Shown in pieces: positions 8,757 to 17,687 of a stretch of 64,000 bases of DNA (its first letter is position 1; every line of letters begins with the position of its first letter). Made by a program: the position numbers and the translations under genes. Origin of the DNA: Pseudomonas salomonii (GTDB lineage: Bacteria > Pseudomonadota > Gammaproteobacteria > Pseudomonadales > Pseudomonadaceae); contig NZ_FNOX01000006.1 in NCBI RefSeq assembly GCF_900107155.1, forward strand, positions 186,001 through 250,000, written 5' to 3'. The notes beneath the pieces are model-generated. The model was not told the origin of the DNA. It made no database searches and worked only from the letters and a program-made list of their open reading frames with translations.

Positions 8757-11677
8757 CAGGCGGCTCCTTCGGTTGCGGCAACGGCTTTGGCCTGGTTGCT
8801 CGGTTTATGCGCTCGCACCGACTGGTGACCGAGGGCGGTGAGCATCAACAGCGTGGAGCCGACGACCATGGCGTACACGCCGACGTCAAAGAACAACGCG
8901 CTGGCAATGTGGATATCGCCCAGCAGCGGCAGGCTGAAGTGCCAGGTGTGGGTGGTAAGGAACGGGTACCCGACGAACAGGGCGCCGAGCCCGGTCAAGG
9001 TGGCCGAGAGCAGGCCGAAGCCCATCCAGCGCATCGGCCGCAGGCTCATCTGCGCTTCGACCCATTGGGTGCCGGCGACCATGTATTGCAGGATAAACGC
9101 CACCGACATCACCAACCCCGCGACGAAACCGCCGCCCGGCTGGTTGTGGCCACGCATGAACAGGTAGAACGACACTACCAGCGCAATCGGCAGCAGCAGG
9201 CGCACCAGCACCGCCGGTACCATCATAAAGCCCAGGGCGGTGTCGCTGGCCTGGCGTGGGTTGACCAGGTCGGTGGCCACGTCCGGCGCCAATTGGCGCT
9301 GTTGTGGCGGCAACTCCATGCTTTCTTTGGACGGGCGGAAGCGGCGCAGCAGGGCGTAGACGGTCAGCGCCACGGCGCCGAGCACGGTGATTTCGCCCAG
9401 GGTATCAAAGCCCCGGAAGTCCACCAGCATCACGTTCACCACATTGCTGCCGCCGCCTTCGGGCAAGGCGCGGCTCAGGTAAAACGAGGAGATGTCGTTG
9501 GGTGTCTGGCGGGTCAGCATCGCGTAGGAGAGCAGCGCCATGCCGCCACCGACCACGGTGGAGAGCAGGAAGTCGCGCAGGCGGCGGATGCGCGCCTTGC
9601 GCAGTGAGCTCGGCAGTGGCGAGACTTCTTCGATCCGCCGTGGCAACCAGCGCAGGCCCAGCAAAATCAGCACGGTGGTGACCACTTCGACCACCAGTTG
9701 CGTCAGGGCCAGGTCCGGCGCCGAGAACCATACGAAGGTCACGCAGGTGACCATGCCGCACACACTGACCATGGTCAGGGCTGCCAGCCGGTGGTACTTG
9801 GCTTGCCAGGCGGCGCCCAGCGCACAGGCGATGGCCAGCACCCACAGGGTCACGAACACGATGGAACCGGGGATCTTCGGCCGGTCGCCCCAGCTGAGGC
9901 CGCTGTTGAGCATCGGGATCAACCCGGCAACCACCGCCGCCAGCACCAGCAGGAACAATTGGGTTTGCAGGCGTTTGGTGCTGATGCGTTTTTCGATACG
10001 GCGCACGCCGCGCATCATCACCACCAGGCTGCGCTCGAACATGCGCTTGCCGTTGAAGTAACTGATGATCGGCGGGTATTTGAAACGGCCACGCTTGAGC
10101 TGTTTGCGCAGCAGCAGGTACAGCACGATGCCGCCGGACATGGCCACCAGGCTCATGATCATCGGCGCATTCCAGCCGTGCCAGATGGCCAGGCTGTATT
10201 GGGGCAGTACCCCGCCGACCACCGGCAGTGCGGCGGCGGCGAGGATCGAACCGACCACCTGGGCCGGGAAGATGCCCACCAGCAGGCAGGTGAACACCAG
10301 CAGCTCGACCGGCGCGCGCATCCAGCGCGGCGGCTCGTGGGGCGTGTGGGGCAGGTCGGTGGCGGGCGGGCCGAAGAACACATCGACGGTAAAGCGCAGG
10401 GCATAGGCCACGCTGAAGGTACCGGCAATGGTCGCGACCACCGGCAGGGCGATTTCCACCCATTTTGTCGCCGAGATAAATACCGTTTCGGCGAAGAACA
10501 TCTCTTTTGACAGGAAACCATTGAGCAATGGCACGCCGGCCATGGACGCACTGGCCACCATTGCCAGGGTCGCGGTAAACGGGATCAGCCGCACCAGGCC
10601 ACTGAGCTTGCGGATATCCCGCGTGCCGCTTTCATGGTCGATGATGCCGGCGGCCATGAACAGCGAAGCCTTGAACGTGGCGTGGTTGAGGATATGGAAC
10701 ACCGCAGCGACGGCGGCCAGCGGGCTGTTGAGGCCCAGCAGCAAGGTGATCAGCCCCAGGTGGCTGATGGTGGAATAGGCCAGCAGGCCCTTGAGGTCAT
10801 TCTGAAACATGGCGCAGTAAGCGCCGAGGAGGAGGGTGAGTGCGCCGGCACCGCCGACGATCCAGAACCATTCTTCGCTGCCGGACAGCGACGGCCACAG
10901 GCGGGCCAGCAGGAACACGCCGGCCTTCACCATCGTCGCCGAGTGCAGGTAGGCCGATACCGGTGTCGGTGCCGCCATGGCGTGGGGCAGCCAGAAGTGG
11001 AAAGGGAACTGCGCGCTCTTGCTCAAGGCGCCGATCAGCACCAGCGCGAGCATCACCGGGTACAGCGAATGCGCGCGAATCTGATCGCCTGCCGCCAGCA
11101 CCCGATCCAGGTCATAGCTGCCGACGATATGCCCCAGCAGCATCACGCCTGCCAGCAGGCACAAACCGCCGGCGCCGGTGACCATCAGCGCCATATAGGC
11201 GCCGCGCCTGGCATCGGCGCGGTGGTGCCAATAGCCGATCAGCAGGAACGAGAACAGGCTGGTCAGTTCCCAGAAGAACACGATCTGGATCAGGTTGCCG
11301 GAGATCACCAGCCCGAGCATGGCGCCCATGAAGGCCAGGAAAAACGCAAAGAAGCGCGGCACCGGGTCATCCGGCGACATGTAATAACGCGCATACAGCG
11401 CCACCAGCGTGCCGATGCCCAGCACCAGCATCGAGAACAGCCAGGCAAACCCGTCCATGCGCAGCACGAAGTTGAGCCCGAGGCTGGGCAACCACATGAA
11501 TTCTTCGCGGATCACGCCACCGTGGGCGATCTGAGGGTAGAGCAAAGCGACTTGAATGGTGCCGACCAGAGCTACAAGGCCAGCCAACAGGGATTCGGTG
11601 TTACGTGCATTATGCGGCAGCAAGGCCGCCAGACAGCTGCCGATAAATGGCAGAAGCAGTAGAACTATCAGGGACAT
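8756..11677 (-). CDS. mnhA: Fused Mrp antiporter subunit A+B
   Basis: This is the first gene of the operon and encodes 973 residues. The N-terminal ~500 residues form the NuoL-like antiporter core (KSAQFPFHFWLPHAMAAPTP and HNATFKASLF-like motifs are visible). The region of about 600-780 is the MrpA C-terminal extension (MbhD/E-like). Residues ~800-960 match MrpB (MRGHNQPGGGFVAGLV). In Gram-positive operons B is a separate gene; the A+B fusion is the arrangement known for the six-gene type of many Proteobacteria. The complex acts in the inner membrane. Confidence 0.93.
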   Translation of the reverse strand: MSLIVLLLLPFIGSCLAALLPHNARNTESLLAGLVALVGTIQVALLYPQIAHGGVIREEFMWLPSLGLNFVLRMDGFAWLFSMLVLGIGTLVALYARYYMSPDDPVPRFFAFFLAFMGAMLGLVISGNLIQIVFFWELTSLFSFLLIGYWHHRADARRGAYMALMVTGAGGLCLLAGVMLLGHIVGSYDLDRVLAAGDQIRAHSLYPVMLALVLIGALSKSAQFPFHFWLPHAMAAPTPVSAYLHSATMVKAGVFLLARLWPSLSGSEEWFWIVGGAGALTLLLGAYCAMFQNDLKGLLAYSTISHLGLITLLLGLNSPLAAVAAVFHILNHATFKASLFMAAGIIDHESGTRDIRKLSGLVRLIPFTATLAMVASASMAGVPLLNGFLSKEMFFAETVFISATKWVEIALPVVATIAGTFSVAYALRFTVDVFFGPPATDLPHTPHEPPRWMRAPVELLVFTCLLVGIFPAQVVGSILAAAALPVVGGVLPQYSLAIWHGWNAPMIMSLVAMSGGIVLYLLLRKQLKRGRFKYPPIISYFNGKRMFERSLVVMMRGVRRIEKRISTKRLQTQLFLLVLAAVVAGLIPMLNSGLSWGDRPKIPGSIVFVTLWVLAIACALGAAWQAKYHRLAALTMVSVCGMVTCVTFVWFSAPDLALTQLVVEVVTTVLILLGLRWLPRRIEEVSPLPSSLRKARIRRLRDFLLSTVVGGGMALLSYAMLTRQTPNDISSFYLSRALPEGGGSNVVNVMLVDFRGFDTLGEITVLGAVALTVYALLRRFRPSKESMELPPQQRQLAPDVATDLVNPRQASDTALGFMMVPAVLVRLLLPIALVVSFYLFMRGHNQPGGGFVAGLVMSVAFILQYMVAGTQWVEAQMSLRPMRWMGFGLLSATLTGLGALFVGYPFLTTHTWHFSLPLLGDIHIASALFFDVGVYAMVVGSTLLMLTALGHQSVRAHKPSNQAKAVAATEGAA

Positions 11678-11802
11678 AGGCTTCTAATCTGCGGGAGTTT
11701 GGGATGCATCATACGTGCCGCTTTCTCGATCACCAAACGGCAAGATGTGGCAGGATCCTACAAGGTAGGCCGAAACCTCCCATTTGGCCTTGTTTCGAAC
11801 CG

Positions 11803-11938
11803 GATCGTTCCCACGCTCTGCGTGGGAATGCCACCCTGGACGCTCCGCGTCCAAACAGCCTATGCAGCCGAGAGCCTTGCGCAAAAGTGACGCGGAGCGT
11901 CACAGGATGCATGCCCACGCAGAGCGTGGGAACGATCG
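11803..11938. repeat. Paired CCCACGC(TCT)GCGTGGG palindromes
   Basis: Two inverted copies of CGTTCCCACGCTCTGCGTGG lie at the ends (about 11804-11830 and 11913-11936). Each copy is itself a palindrome. Between them are GACGCTCCGCGTC-type palindromes. This is a common intergenic Pseudomonas repeat that can form nested hairpins. It fills the gap between the start of mnhA and the 3' end of the DMT gene, and I see no gene in the gap. Confidence 0.8.
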
Positions 11939-11940
11939 GG

Positions 11941-12867
11941 TCAGGGGGCTTCTTGTTCCAGTTCGATTGATTTTTCAGCTTCTCGCTGATTGCGTGTCTT
12001 CACCTCACTCACAATCACCGCTGCCACAATCAACGCCGCGCCGACCATCGCAATCGGCGGAAAACGCTCCCCGGCAATCCGCCCGATCACTCCGGCCCAC
12101 ACCGGCTCACCGGCATAGATCAACGTGGCCCGGGTGGGCGAAACACTCTGCTGCGCCCAGTTCATCGCCACCTGGATCACCGCGCTGGTCAAGCCCAGGC
12201 CCACCGCACTGAAGACCAGCAACCACGAGAACCCCGGCAAGGCTTCACCCATCGGCACCACCATCAGGAACGACAGCAACGATGCCGTGGCCAGTTGCAC
12301 CACGGTCACTCGCCGTACATCCACCTGCCCGGCATAGGCACCAATGAGGATAATTTCGGCCGCCACTGCGATTGCGCAGATCAGCGTGGCAATCTCACCG
12401 GGGCTGAAGTTGAGAGAGGCACCGGTCGGGCCTGTGAGCAGCATCAACCCGGTAAACGCCAGCATGATGCCAATGCTCGGCATCAGGCCTGGGCGACGCC
12501 CCAGCACCAGCCACTGCAACAGCGGTACGCAAGGCACATAAAGCGCTGTGATGAACGCCGATTGGCTGCTTGGGATGGTCTGCAAACCGATCGTCTGCAT
12601 GCCGTAACCGAGCATGATCGAAGCGCCGATGAAGGCGCCGGCCTTTAATTCAAACAAGGTCAGGCCACCCAAGGTGCGCAACGAAAAGAACCCCACCACA
12701 ATGGCCGCCGCCGCAAACCGCAGGCCCACGAAAAACATTGGCCCGCTGACGGTCAGGGCGTGTTGCACCAGCAAAAACGTGGCGCCCCAGATCATGGTGA
12801 TCACCACCAGGATGCATTCGGCTTTGCTGAAACGGTTGAAACGTGGGGAGGCGTTCGGGGCGGTCAT
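11941..12867 (-). CDS. DMT-superfamily (EamA) transporter
   Basis: The product is an inner-membrane exporter of 308 residues with ten predicted helices in two EamA repeats. The first repeat starts with VVITMIWGATFLLVQHAL. The second contains the GEPVWAGVIGRI motif typical of the family. The substrate is unknown; relatives export amino acids or metabolites. ATG at 12867 was chosen because the family N-terminus aligns there; an upstream extension to 12978 would run into the regulator. It diverges from the XRE-cupin regulator and is probably its target. Confidence 0.88.
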   Translation of the reverse strand: MTAPNASPRFNRFSKAECILVVITMIWGATFLLVQHALTVSGPMFFVGLRFAAAAIVVGFFSLRTLGGLTLFELKAGAFIGASIMLGYGMQTIGLQTIPSSQSAFITALYVPCVPLLQWLVLGRRPGLMPSIGIMLAFTGLMLLTGPTGASLNFSPGEIATLICAIAVAAEIILIGAYAGQVDVRRVTVVQLATASLLSFLMVVPMGEALPGFSWLLVFSAVGLGLTSAVIQVAMNWAQQSVSPTRATLIYAGEPVWAGVIGRIAGERFPPIAMVGAALIVAAVIVSEVKTRNQREAEKSIELEQEAP

Positions 12868-12922
12868 GGCGGCTCGGTCTTGCAAGGGAAAGGCACGGAC
12901 CGCACAATGCGCCGCACGCTGG

Positions 12923-12934
12923 GCAGTATACTGC
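12923..12934. promoter_or_regulatory. Palindromic operator candidate 1
   Basis: GCAGTATACTGC is a perfect 12-bp palindrome in the 92-bp gap between the DMT gene and the XRE-cupin regulator. A related site lies 29 bp away (12952-12963), sharing GCAnTATAnTGC. This is the expected place for the regulator to bind. Confidence 0.45.
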
Positions 12935-12951
12935 GCACACCCACCCATTGA

Positions 12952-12963
12952 GCAATATAGTGC
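12952..12963. promoter_or_regulatory. Palindromic operator candidate 2
   Basis: GCAATATAGTGC is an imperfect copy of the palindrome at 12923-12934 and overlaps the proposed GTG start of the regulator. A repressor bound here would block its own expression, which suggests autoregulation. Confidence 0.4.
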
Positions 12964-13523
12964 ACAAAGAAAATCCACAACGGGCCTCGGTCCTCCAACA
13001 CGTCAGCCAGAACGTCCGTCGCTTGCGGCACGCTGCTGATCTGAGCCAGACCGCACTTTCGGAAAAATCCGGGGTCAGCCGGCGCATGCTGGTGGCCATC
13101 GAGGCGGGCGAGAAGAATGTCAGCCTGTCTACGCTGGACCGCGTCGCCGAAGCCTTGGACGTGGCCTTCAGCGACCTTATCCAGGCCCCGGATGCCGGTG
13201 ATCACAGCCGTATCAACGAGTTGGCCTGGGCCGGTGAAATCCCCGGCAGTAAAGCCGTGTTGCTGGCCAAGGCCACGGCGCGGCGTGAAGTCGAGTTGTG
13301 GGAGATGCACCTGGAACCGGGTGATCGCTACAGCCCCGATCCCGACCCGGACGGCTGGAGCGTGCAGTTGTTCGTGTTCGAAGGCTGCCTGACCTTGCTG
13401 GTGGGCGAGGAAGAAAAATGCGTGGCGGCCGGTGAGTTCTACATGTTCGCCAGCCGCAACGTACACGGCTATCGCAATGACGGCGACGTGGCCGTGCGAT
13501 TTGTGCGCAACGTGGTGATCTAA
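12960..13523 (+). CDS. XRE-family regulator with C-terminal cupin
   Basis: This is a 187-residue transcription factor. An N-terminal helix-turn-helix lies at about residues 12-66 (DLSQTALSEKSGVSRRMLVA). A cupin domain lies at about 105-185 and contains WSVQLFVFEGCLTLLVGEE; such domains usually sense a small ligand. Relatives next to DMT or MFS exporters control those exporters. The GTG start at 12960 is the best fit to the family N-terminus, but it has no good ribosome site and TTG at 12948 is possible. The stop codon is followed by an ACTGTTG/CAACAGT inverted repeat (13523-13542). Confidence 0.85.
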   Translation: MHKENPQRASVLQHVSQNVRRLRHAADLSQTALSEKSGVSRRMLVAIEAGEKNVSLSTLDRVAEALDVAFSDLIQAPDAGDHSRINELAWAGEIPGSKAVLLAKATARREVELWEMHLEPGDRYSPDPDPDGWSVQLFVFEGCLTLLVGEEEKCVAAGEFYMFASRNVHGYRNDGDVAVRFVRNVVI

Positions 13524-13677
13524 CTGTTGGCCCGGCAACAGTGGATGCACACTTTGCTGGTTTGAAACCCGCGCAACAGCCTCTGGAAACCAGCAACCGC
13601 CTGATTTTATTGCTGATTAAATTCAGGCACGACTCCTGCAATTGCTCCGTTATCCCATCGGAGCCTGGAGTCGGCCC

Positions 13678-14874
13678 ATGTCAGCCCACCCTCAACAACC
13701 TGCCCATATCATCCGTTCGGATGCCGAAGCCATTGAAGTCGCCACGCGTTTGGCCGCGCGGTTTGCCGTCGACGCCAGCGTGCGCGACCGCGAGCGGCGC
13801 CTGCCGGTAGCTGAACTGGATGAATTCTCGGCCAGTGGCCTCTGGGGTATCACCGTTCCCAAAGCCTACGGCGGCGCCGAGGTGTCTTATGTAACGGTGG
13901 CCGAGGTGATCAAGTTGATCTCCGCCGCCGACCCGTCGCTGGGGCAAATCCCGCAAAACCATTTGGGCGTGGTGGACATCCTGCTGCAAACGGCCAGCGA
14001 GGAACAAAAGCGTCACTATTTCGGCAAGGTCCTGGCCGGCTATCGTTTCGGTAACGCCTTTTCTGAAGCCAAGAGCAAAAACGCCGGCACCTTCGACACT
14101 CAGATTCGTTTTGACGGCGATACCGCCTCAATCAACGGCGAGAAGTTCTACTGCACCGGCGCGCTGTTCGCCCACCTGGTGCCCACGGTCGGCAACAACG
14201 AGAACGGCCAGGCGTTTATTGCCTTTGTCGAACGCGATGCGCCGGGCCTCAGCGTGATTGATAGCTGGGATGGCTTCGGCCAGCGCACTACCGCCAGTGG
14301 CGGCGTGACCCTCGACGGCGTCAGAGTGCCGCGCAATGCAGTGATCCCGGCCCATCAGGCTTTCGACCAGCCCACCGCCAACGGCCCGATCTCGCAGATT
14401 ATCCAGGCCGCCGTCGACACCGGCATCGCCCTGGGCGCCCTCGAACAGGCGAAAATCTATGCCCGCCAGGCGCGGCCCTGGATCGACAGCCAGCAGGATC
14501 ACGGCTGGCAAGACCCCTTCACCATCGCTGCCATTGGCGATCTGCAATGGCGCGTGCACGGCACCGAAGCGATCCTCGCCAAGGCCGGCAAGGCCGTCGA
14601 CCTGGCCCTGGCCGAGCCCAACGAAGACACAGTCGCCAACGCCTCGCTGGTGGTCGCCCAGGCCAAAGTGCTGTCGGCCGAAACCGCCTTGCTCGCCAGC
14701 AGCAAACTGTTCGAACTGGCCGGTACCCGCTCGGTCACCGGCAAGCACAACCTCGACCGCTTCTGGCGCAACGCGCGCACCCACACCCTGCACGACCCGG
14801 CCCGCTGGAAATACCACCTGATCGGTAACTTCGTGCTCAACGGCGTGAAGCCTGCGCGCCACGCCTGGAACTGA
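13678..14874 (+). CDS. sfnB: SfnB-family sulfur acquisition oxidoreductase
   Basis: The gene encodes a 398-residue flavoprotein of the acyl-CoA dehydrogenase superfamily, with N-terminal helical, middle beta and C-terminal helical domains. It matches the SfnB/DszC-like branch, which supports sulfur scavenging from organosulfur compounds together with reduced-flavin monooxygenases. The segments LGQIPQNHLGVVDILLQTA and FGNAFSEAKSKNAGTF are typical of this branch. ATG at 13678 has GGAG nine bases upstream. It is first in a plus-strand cluster with the half-domain gene at 14887 and the monooxygenase at 15213. I saw no convincing sigma-54 promoter upstream. Confidence 0.88.
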   Translation: MSAHPQQPAHIIRSDAEAIEVATRLAARFAVDASVRDRERRLPVAELDEFSASGLWGITVPKAYGGAEVSYVTVAEVIKLISAADPSLGQIPQNHLGVVDILLQTASEEQKRHYFGKVLAGYRFGNAFSEAKSKNAGTFDTQIRFDGDTASINGEKFYCTGALFAHLVPTVGNNENGQAFIAFVERDAPGLSVIDSWDGFGQRTTASGGVTLDGVRVPRNAVIPAHQAFDQPTANGPISQIIQAAVDTGIALGALEQAKIYARQARPWIDSQQDHGWQDPFTIAAIGDLQWRVHGTEAILAKAGKAVDLALAEPNEDTVANASLVVAQAKVLSAETALLASSKLFELAGTRSVTGKHNLDRFWRNARTHTLHDPARWKYHLIGNFVLNGVKPARHAWN

Positions 14875-14886
14875 GGAGCCTTACCC

Positions 14887-15213
14887 ATGACCGCCCTGAA
14901 TCAAGCGCGCCAACTGCTGGAAAGCACCCGGCGTTTTGTGCAAACCAGCGATGACCCTTACGTGATCAGCCGCTTTGGCGACTTGCAGATCCGCGTCGAC
15001 GTGGCTGCGGCCTTGTTTGAGCGCGCCGAAACCCACCCAAGCCCGGTGGCGTTGACCGAAGCGCAAATCGCCGCCGCCGAAGCCCTGATTGCCGCCAGCA
15101 ATGCCGAATTTGAACTCACCGGCCAACGCACTGCACTGGCGTCGAGCCTCGAAGACCCACTGCGCCACAAATACCAGATCGTCGGCAACTACCACCTCAA
15201 CGGAGTGCTTTGA
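14887..15213 (+). CDS. Stand-alone acyl-CoA dehydrogenase C-terminal domain protein
   Basis: The 108-residue protein aligns over its whole length with the last ~130 residues of the neighbouring SfnB. FGDLQIRVDVAAALFERA matches GDLQWRVHGTEAILAKA, and HKYQIVGNYHLNGV matches KYHLIGNFVLNGV. The N-terminal and middle domains that hold most of the flavin and substrate sites are absent, as is the WRNARTHTLHD segment. The gene has clean ends: it starts 12 bases after sfnB and its TGA shares a base with the next ATG. It therefore looks like a maintained gene and not debris. Partner subunit, chaperone or docking domain are possible roles. Confidence 0.75.
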   Translation: MTALNQARQLLESTRRFVQTSDDPYVISRFGDLQIRVDVAAALFERAETHPSPVALTEAQIAAAEALIAASNAEFELTGQRTALASSLEDPLRHKYQIVGNYHLNGVL

Positions 15214-16592
15214 TGTCCCGTGAAATCCGCTTGAATGCCTTCGACATGAACTGTGTCGGCCACCAATCTCCGGGCCTGTGGGCGCACCCGCGCGACCGTT
15301 CGTGGCAGTACAAAGACCTGGAATACTGGACGGACCTGGCGAAAATTCTTGAGCGTGGCAAATTTGACGGGCTGTTTATCGCCGACGTGCTGGGCATCTA
15401 TGACGTGTACAACGGCAATGGCGACGCCGCGATTCGCCAGGCTGCACAAGTGCCGGTCAACGACCCGCTGTCGCTGATCGCGCCGATGGCGCTGGTCACT
15501 GAACACCTGGGTTTTGGCCTGACCGCTTCGTTGTCGTTTGAGCATCCGTATCCGTTTGCCCGCAGGCTTTCGACCCTCGACCACCTGACCAAGGGCCGGG
15601 TCGGCTGGAACATCGTCACTTCTTACCTGGAGAGCGGCGCCAAGAACCTCGGCCAGAAAGCCCAGACCGAACACGATGCGCGCTATGACTACGCCGAGGA
15701 ATACCTGGAGGTTTGCTACAAACTGTGGGAAGGCAGTTGGGAAGAGGGCGCCGTGCTGCGTGATCGCGAGCGGCGCATTTTCAGCGACCCGAGCAAAATC
15801 CACGAGATTCGCCACGTCGGCAAGCACTTCCAGGTGCCCGGCATTCACCTGTGCGAGCCATCGCCACAGCGCACGCCAGTGCTGTACCAGGCTGGCGCCT
15901 CCAGCCGTGGCAAGCAGTTCGCCGCCGAACAGGCCGAGTGCGTGTTCGTGGCCGCACCGTCCAAGGTGCTGCTGAAAAAAACCGTGGCCGACATCCGCCG
16001 TCGCGCCGCCGAGGCCGGGCGTGATCCGAAGAAAATCCTGATCTTCAACCTGCAGACGGTGATCGTCGGCGAGACCGATGCCAAGGCCAAAGCCAAGTTT
16101 GACGAATACAAGTCCTACGTCAGCTACGAGGGCGCAATGGCGCTGATCTCCGGCTGGACCGGCATCGACTTCAGCCAGTTCAAGCCCGATGAGCCGCTCA
16201 AACATGTACACACCAACGCGATTCAATCAGCGGTGGAAGCCTTCTCCACGGCGGACCCGAACAAGGTCTGGACGCCGAATGAACTGGCCGACTGGGTCGG
16301 CATCGGCGGCTTTGGCCCGTTGTTTGTCGGCGGCCCGCAAACCGTGGCCGACCTGTTGCAGGAGTGGGTCGAAGAGACCGACGTGGACGGCTTCAACCTG
16401 GCTTACGCGCTGACCCACGAGACCTTTATCGACGCCGTGGACCTGCTCGTGCCGGAGCTGCAAAAGCGCGGCGTCTACAAGACCGAGTACGCCCAGGGCA
16501 CCTTGCGCGAAAAGCTGTTCGGCGACGGTGCGCGGCTGGCGCCAAACCACCCGGGTGCCGGCTACCGCGACCTCAAAGCCTCCACTCTTTAA
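15213..16592 (+). CDS. FMN-dependent monooxygenase, NtaA/SnaA/DszA type
   Basis: The gene encodes a 459-residue luciferase-like flavin monooxygenase of the NtaA/SnaA/SoxA(DszA) family. Visible family blocks are LWAHPRDRSWQYKDLEYW near residue 25, VGWNIVTSYLESGAKNLG near 130 and PVLYQAGASSRGKQFAA near 228. Such enzymes use FMNH2 and O2 to split C-S or C-N bonds or to oxidise sulfones. No flavin reductase gene is adjacent, so reduced flavin must come from elsewhere. The ATG overlaps the stop of the half-domain gene by one base (TGATG), so translation is coupled. Confidence 0.88.
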   Translation: MSREIRLNAFDMNCVGHQSPGLWAHPRDRSWQYKDLEYWTDLAKILERGKFDGLFIADVLGIYDVYNGNGDAAIRQAAQVPVNDPLSLIAPMALVTEHLGFGLTASLSFEHPYPFARRLSTLDHLTKGRVGWNIVTSYLESGAKNLGQKAQTEHDARYDYAEEYLEVCYKLWEGSWEEGAVLRDRERRIFSDPSKIHEIRHVGKHFQVPGIHLCEPSPQRTPVLYQAGASSRGKQFAAEQAECVFVAAPSKVLLKKTVADIRRRAAEAGRDPKKILIFNLQTVIVGETDAKAKAKFDEYKSYVSYEGAMALISGWTGIDFSQFKPDEPLKHVHTNAIQSAVEAFSTADPNKVWTPNELADWVGIGGFGPLFVGGPQTVADLLQEWVEETDVDGFNLAYALTHETFIDAVDLLVPELQKRGVYKTEYAQGTLREKLFGDGARLAPNHPGAGYRDLKASTL

Positions 16593-16610
16593 CTGAAACA
16601 CCTCGGTCAA

Positions 16611-16698
16611 TGTGGGAGCTGGCTTGCCTGCGAAAGCGGTGGGTCAGCTGGGAATGAGTCAACTGACACGCCGCCATCGCAGGCAAGCCAGCTCCCAC
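16611..16698. repeat. REP inverted repeat
   Basis: The arms TGTGGGAGCTGGCTTGCCTGCG and its complement (ending CTCCCACA) bracket a ~45-bp centre. It lies between the monooxygenase gene and the AMP-ligase-like gene and may separate two transcripts. A REP of the same type and length closes the block at 23931-24018. Confidence 0.85.
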
Positions 16699-16775
16699 AG
16701 TTGATGGGTATTGATCCACATAACCCGGCCAGCGGACCACCGCACGCACACTACTTGAATAGGAGCATTACCCCT

Positions 16776-17687
16776 ATGAGCGTGCACGAAATCAAGCGTT
16801 CGCAGGCGCTGGAATGGCCCGCCGAACTGCTCGGCAACCTGCCCAAAGCCCAGGAACAATTGCAGCACTGGGCGCAGATCACGCCACTGCACATTGCCCT
16901 GCGTCACAAGCGCCAGGGGCAGTGGTATGCCTGGCGCTGGATCGACGTGTTGCGCGACGTCGAGCGCCTGGCCGACGGTTTGCGTCAGCAGGGTTTCAGC
17001 GCGCGGTCACGCTTGGCCTTGAGCGGCACCTTCGAGCCTGACCTGCTGCTGTTGGCGCTGGCCGCGCAGTCTGTCGGCGGGCAGGTGTTGACCCTGGCCG
17101 ATGACCTGGAGCCAGAAGCCCTGCACCAACAGCTATGGCGCATTCACCCCAGCCATTCGTACGCCCAGGGCTGTCAGCAAGTGCGGCATTGGCAGTCCGC
17201 CAACCCGTTGGATTTCACCCAGTTGCGCGGCCCGGTGGACCCGGCGCAGCACCTGCAGCGCTGGTGGCAACCGAGCGGTGAAACCGTGTTGTGGAGCGAG
17301 GAGGGCACCCACTGGCGAGGCGGCCTGGCGGTGGTGCTGGAGCAATGGTTGAACAGCGGCCACGGCCTGGCATTTCCGGAAAACCTGGCCTCGGCCCGTC
17401 GCGATCGCAATGAGGTCGCGCCCACCGGCCTGTTGCTTTCGCCCGAGCGTTTACAGCACCTGGCCGACGATATCGAAACCCGCCTGGCGCCCCACGGCAC
17501 CTGGCGCCGACGCTTGTGTGACTGGGCCATCGCTCACCCACAAAGCGGCCTGCGGCGCCTGCTGAAAAATCGTGTACGCAAGCTGCTGGGCTTCCAACGG
17601 CTGACCTATATCTGGCAGCCAGCCAGCACGCAAAAAACCAGCAGCGATCCAGTCTGGCTGGCTGAATTCAAACGGGACATCGCATGA
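16776..17687 (+). CDS. Shrunken AMP-ligase-like protein
   Basis: The product has 303 residues. The N-terminal ~100 residues read like the start of a long-chain acyl-CoA synthetase (WYAWRWIDVLRDVERLADGL, then LLLLALAAQSVGGQVLTLADD). The C-terminal part (LLKNRVRKLLGFQRL) resembles the linker region of those ~600-residue enzymes. The phosphate-binding loop of the TSGTTGxPK type, the YGxTE motif and the mobile C-terminal domain are absent, so adenylation activity is unlikely. A full-length ligase often precedes the same importer genes in other proteobacteria (from memory). The start has AGGAG at 16761, and the end overlaps the ATPase gene by four bases. The function of this reduced form is unknown. 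Confidence 0.7.
   Translation: MSVHEIKRSQALEWPAELLGNLPKAQEQLQHWAQITPLHIALRHKRQGQWYAWRWIDVLRDVERLADGLRQQGFSARSRLALSGTFEPDLLLLALAAQSVGGQVLTLADDLEPEALHQQLWRIHPSHSYAQGCQQVRHWQSANPLDFTQLRGPVDPAQHLQRWWQPSGETVLWSEEGTHWRGGLAVVLEQWLNSGHGLAFPENLASARRDRNEVAPTGLLLSPERLQHLADDIETRLAPHGTWRRRLCDWAIAHPQSGLRRLLKNRVRKLLGFQRLTYIWQPASTQKTSSDPVWLAEFKRDIA

Noticed and set aside
11684..11940. Small genes in the palindromic gap
   Set aside because: The open frames are created by the repeated palindromes on both strands and have no ribosome sites.
13536..13560. Sigma-54 promoter before sfnB
   Set aside because: GGATGCACACTTTGC resembles the consensus, but the spacing between GG and GC is one base too long.
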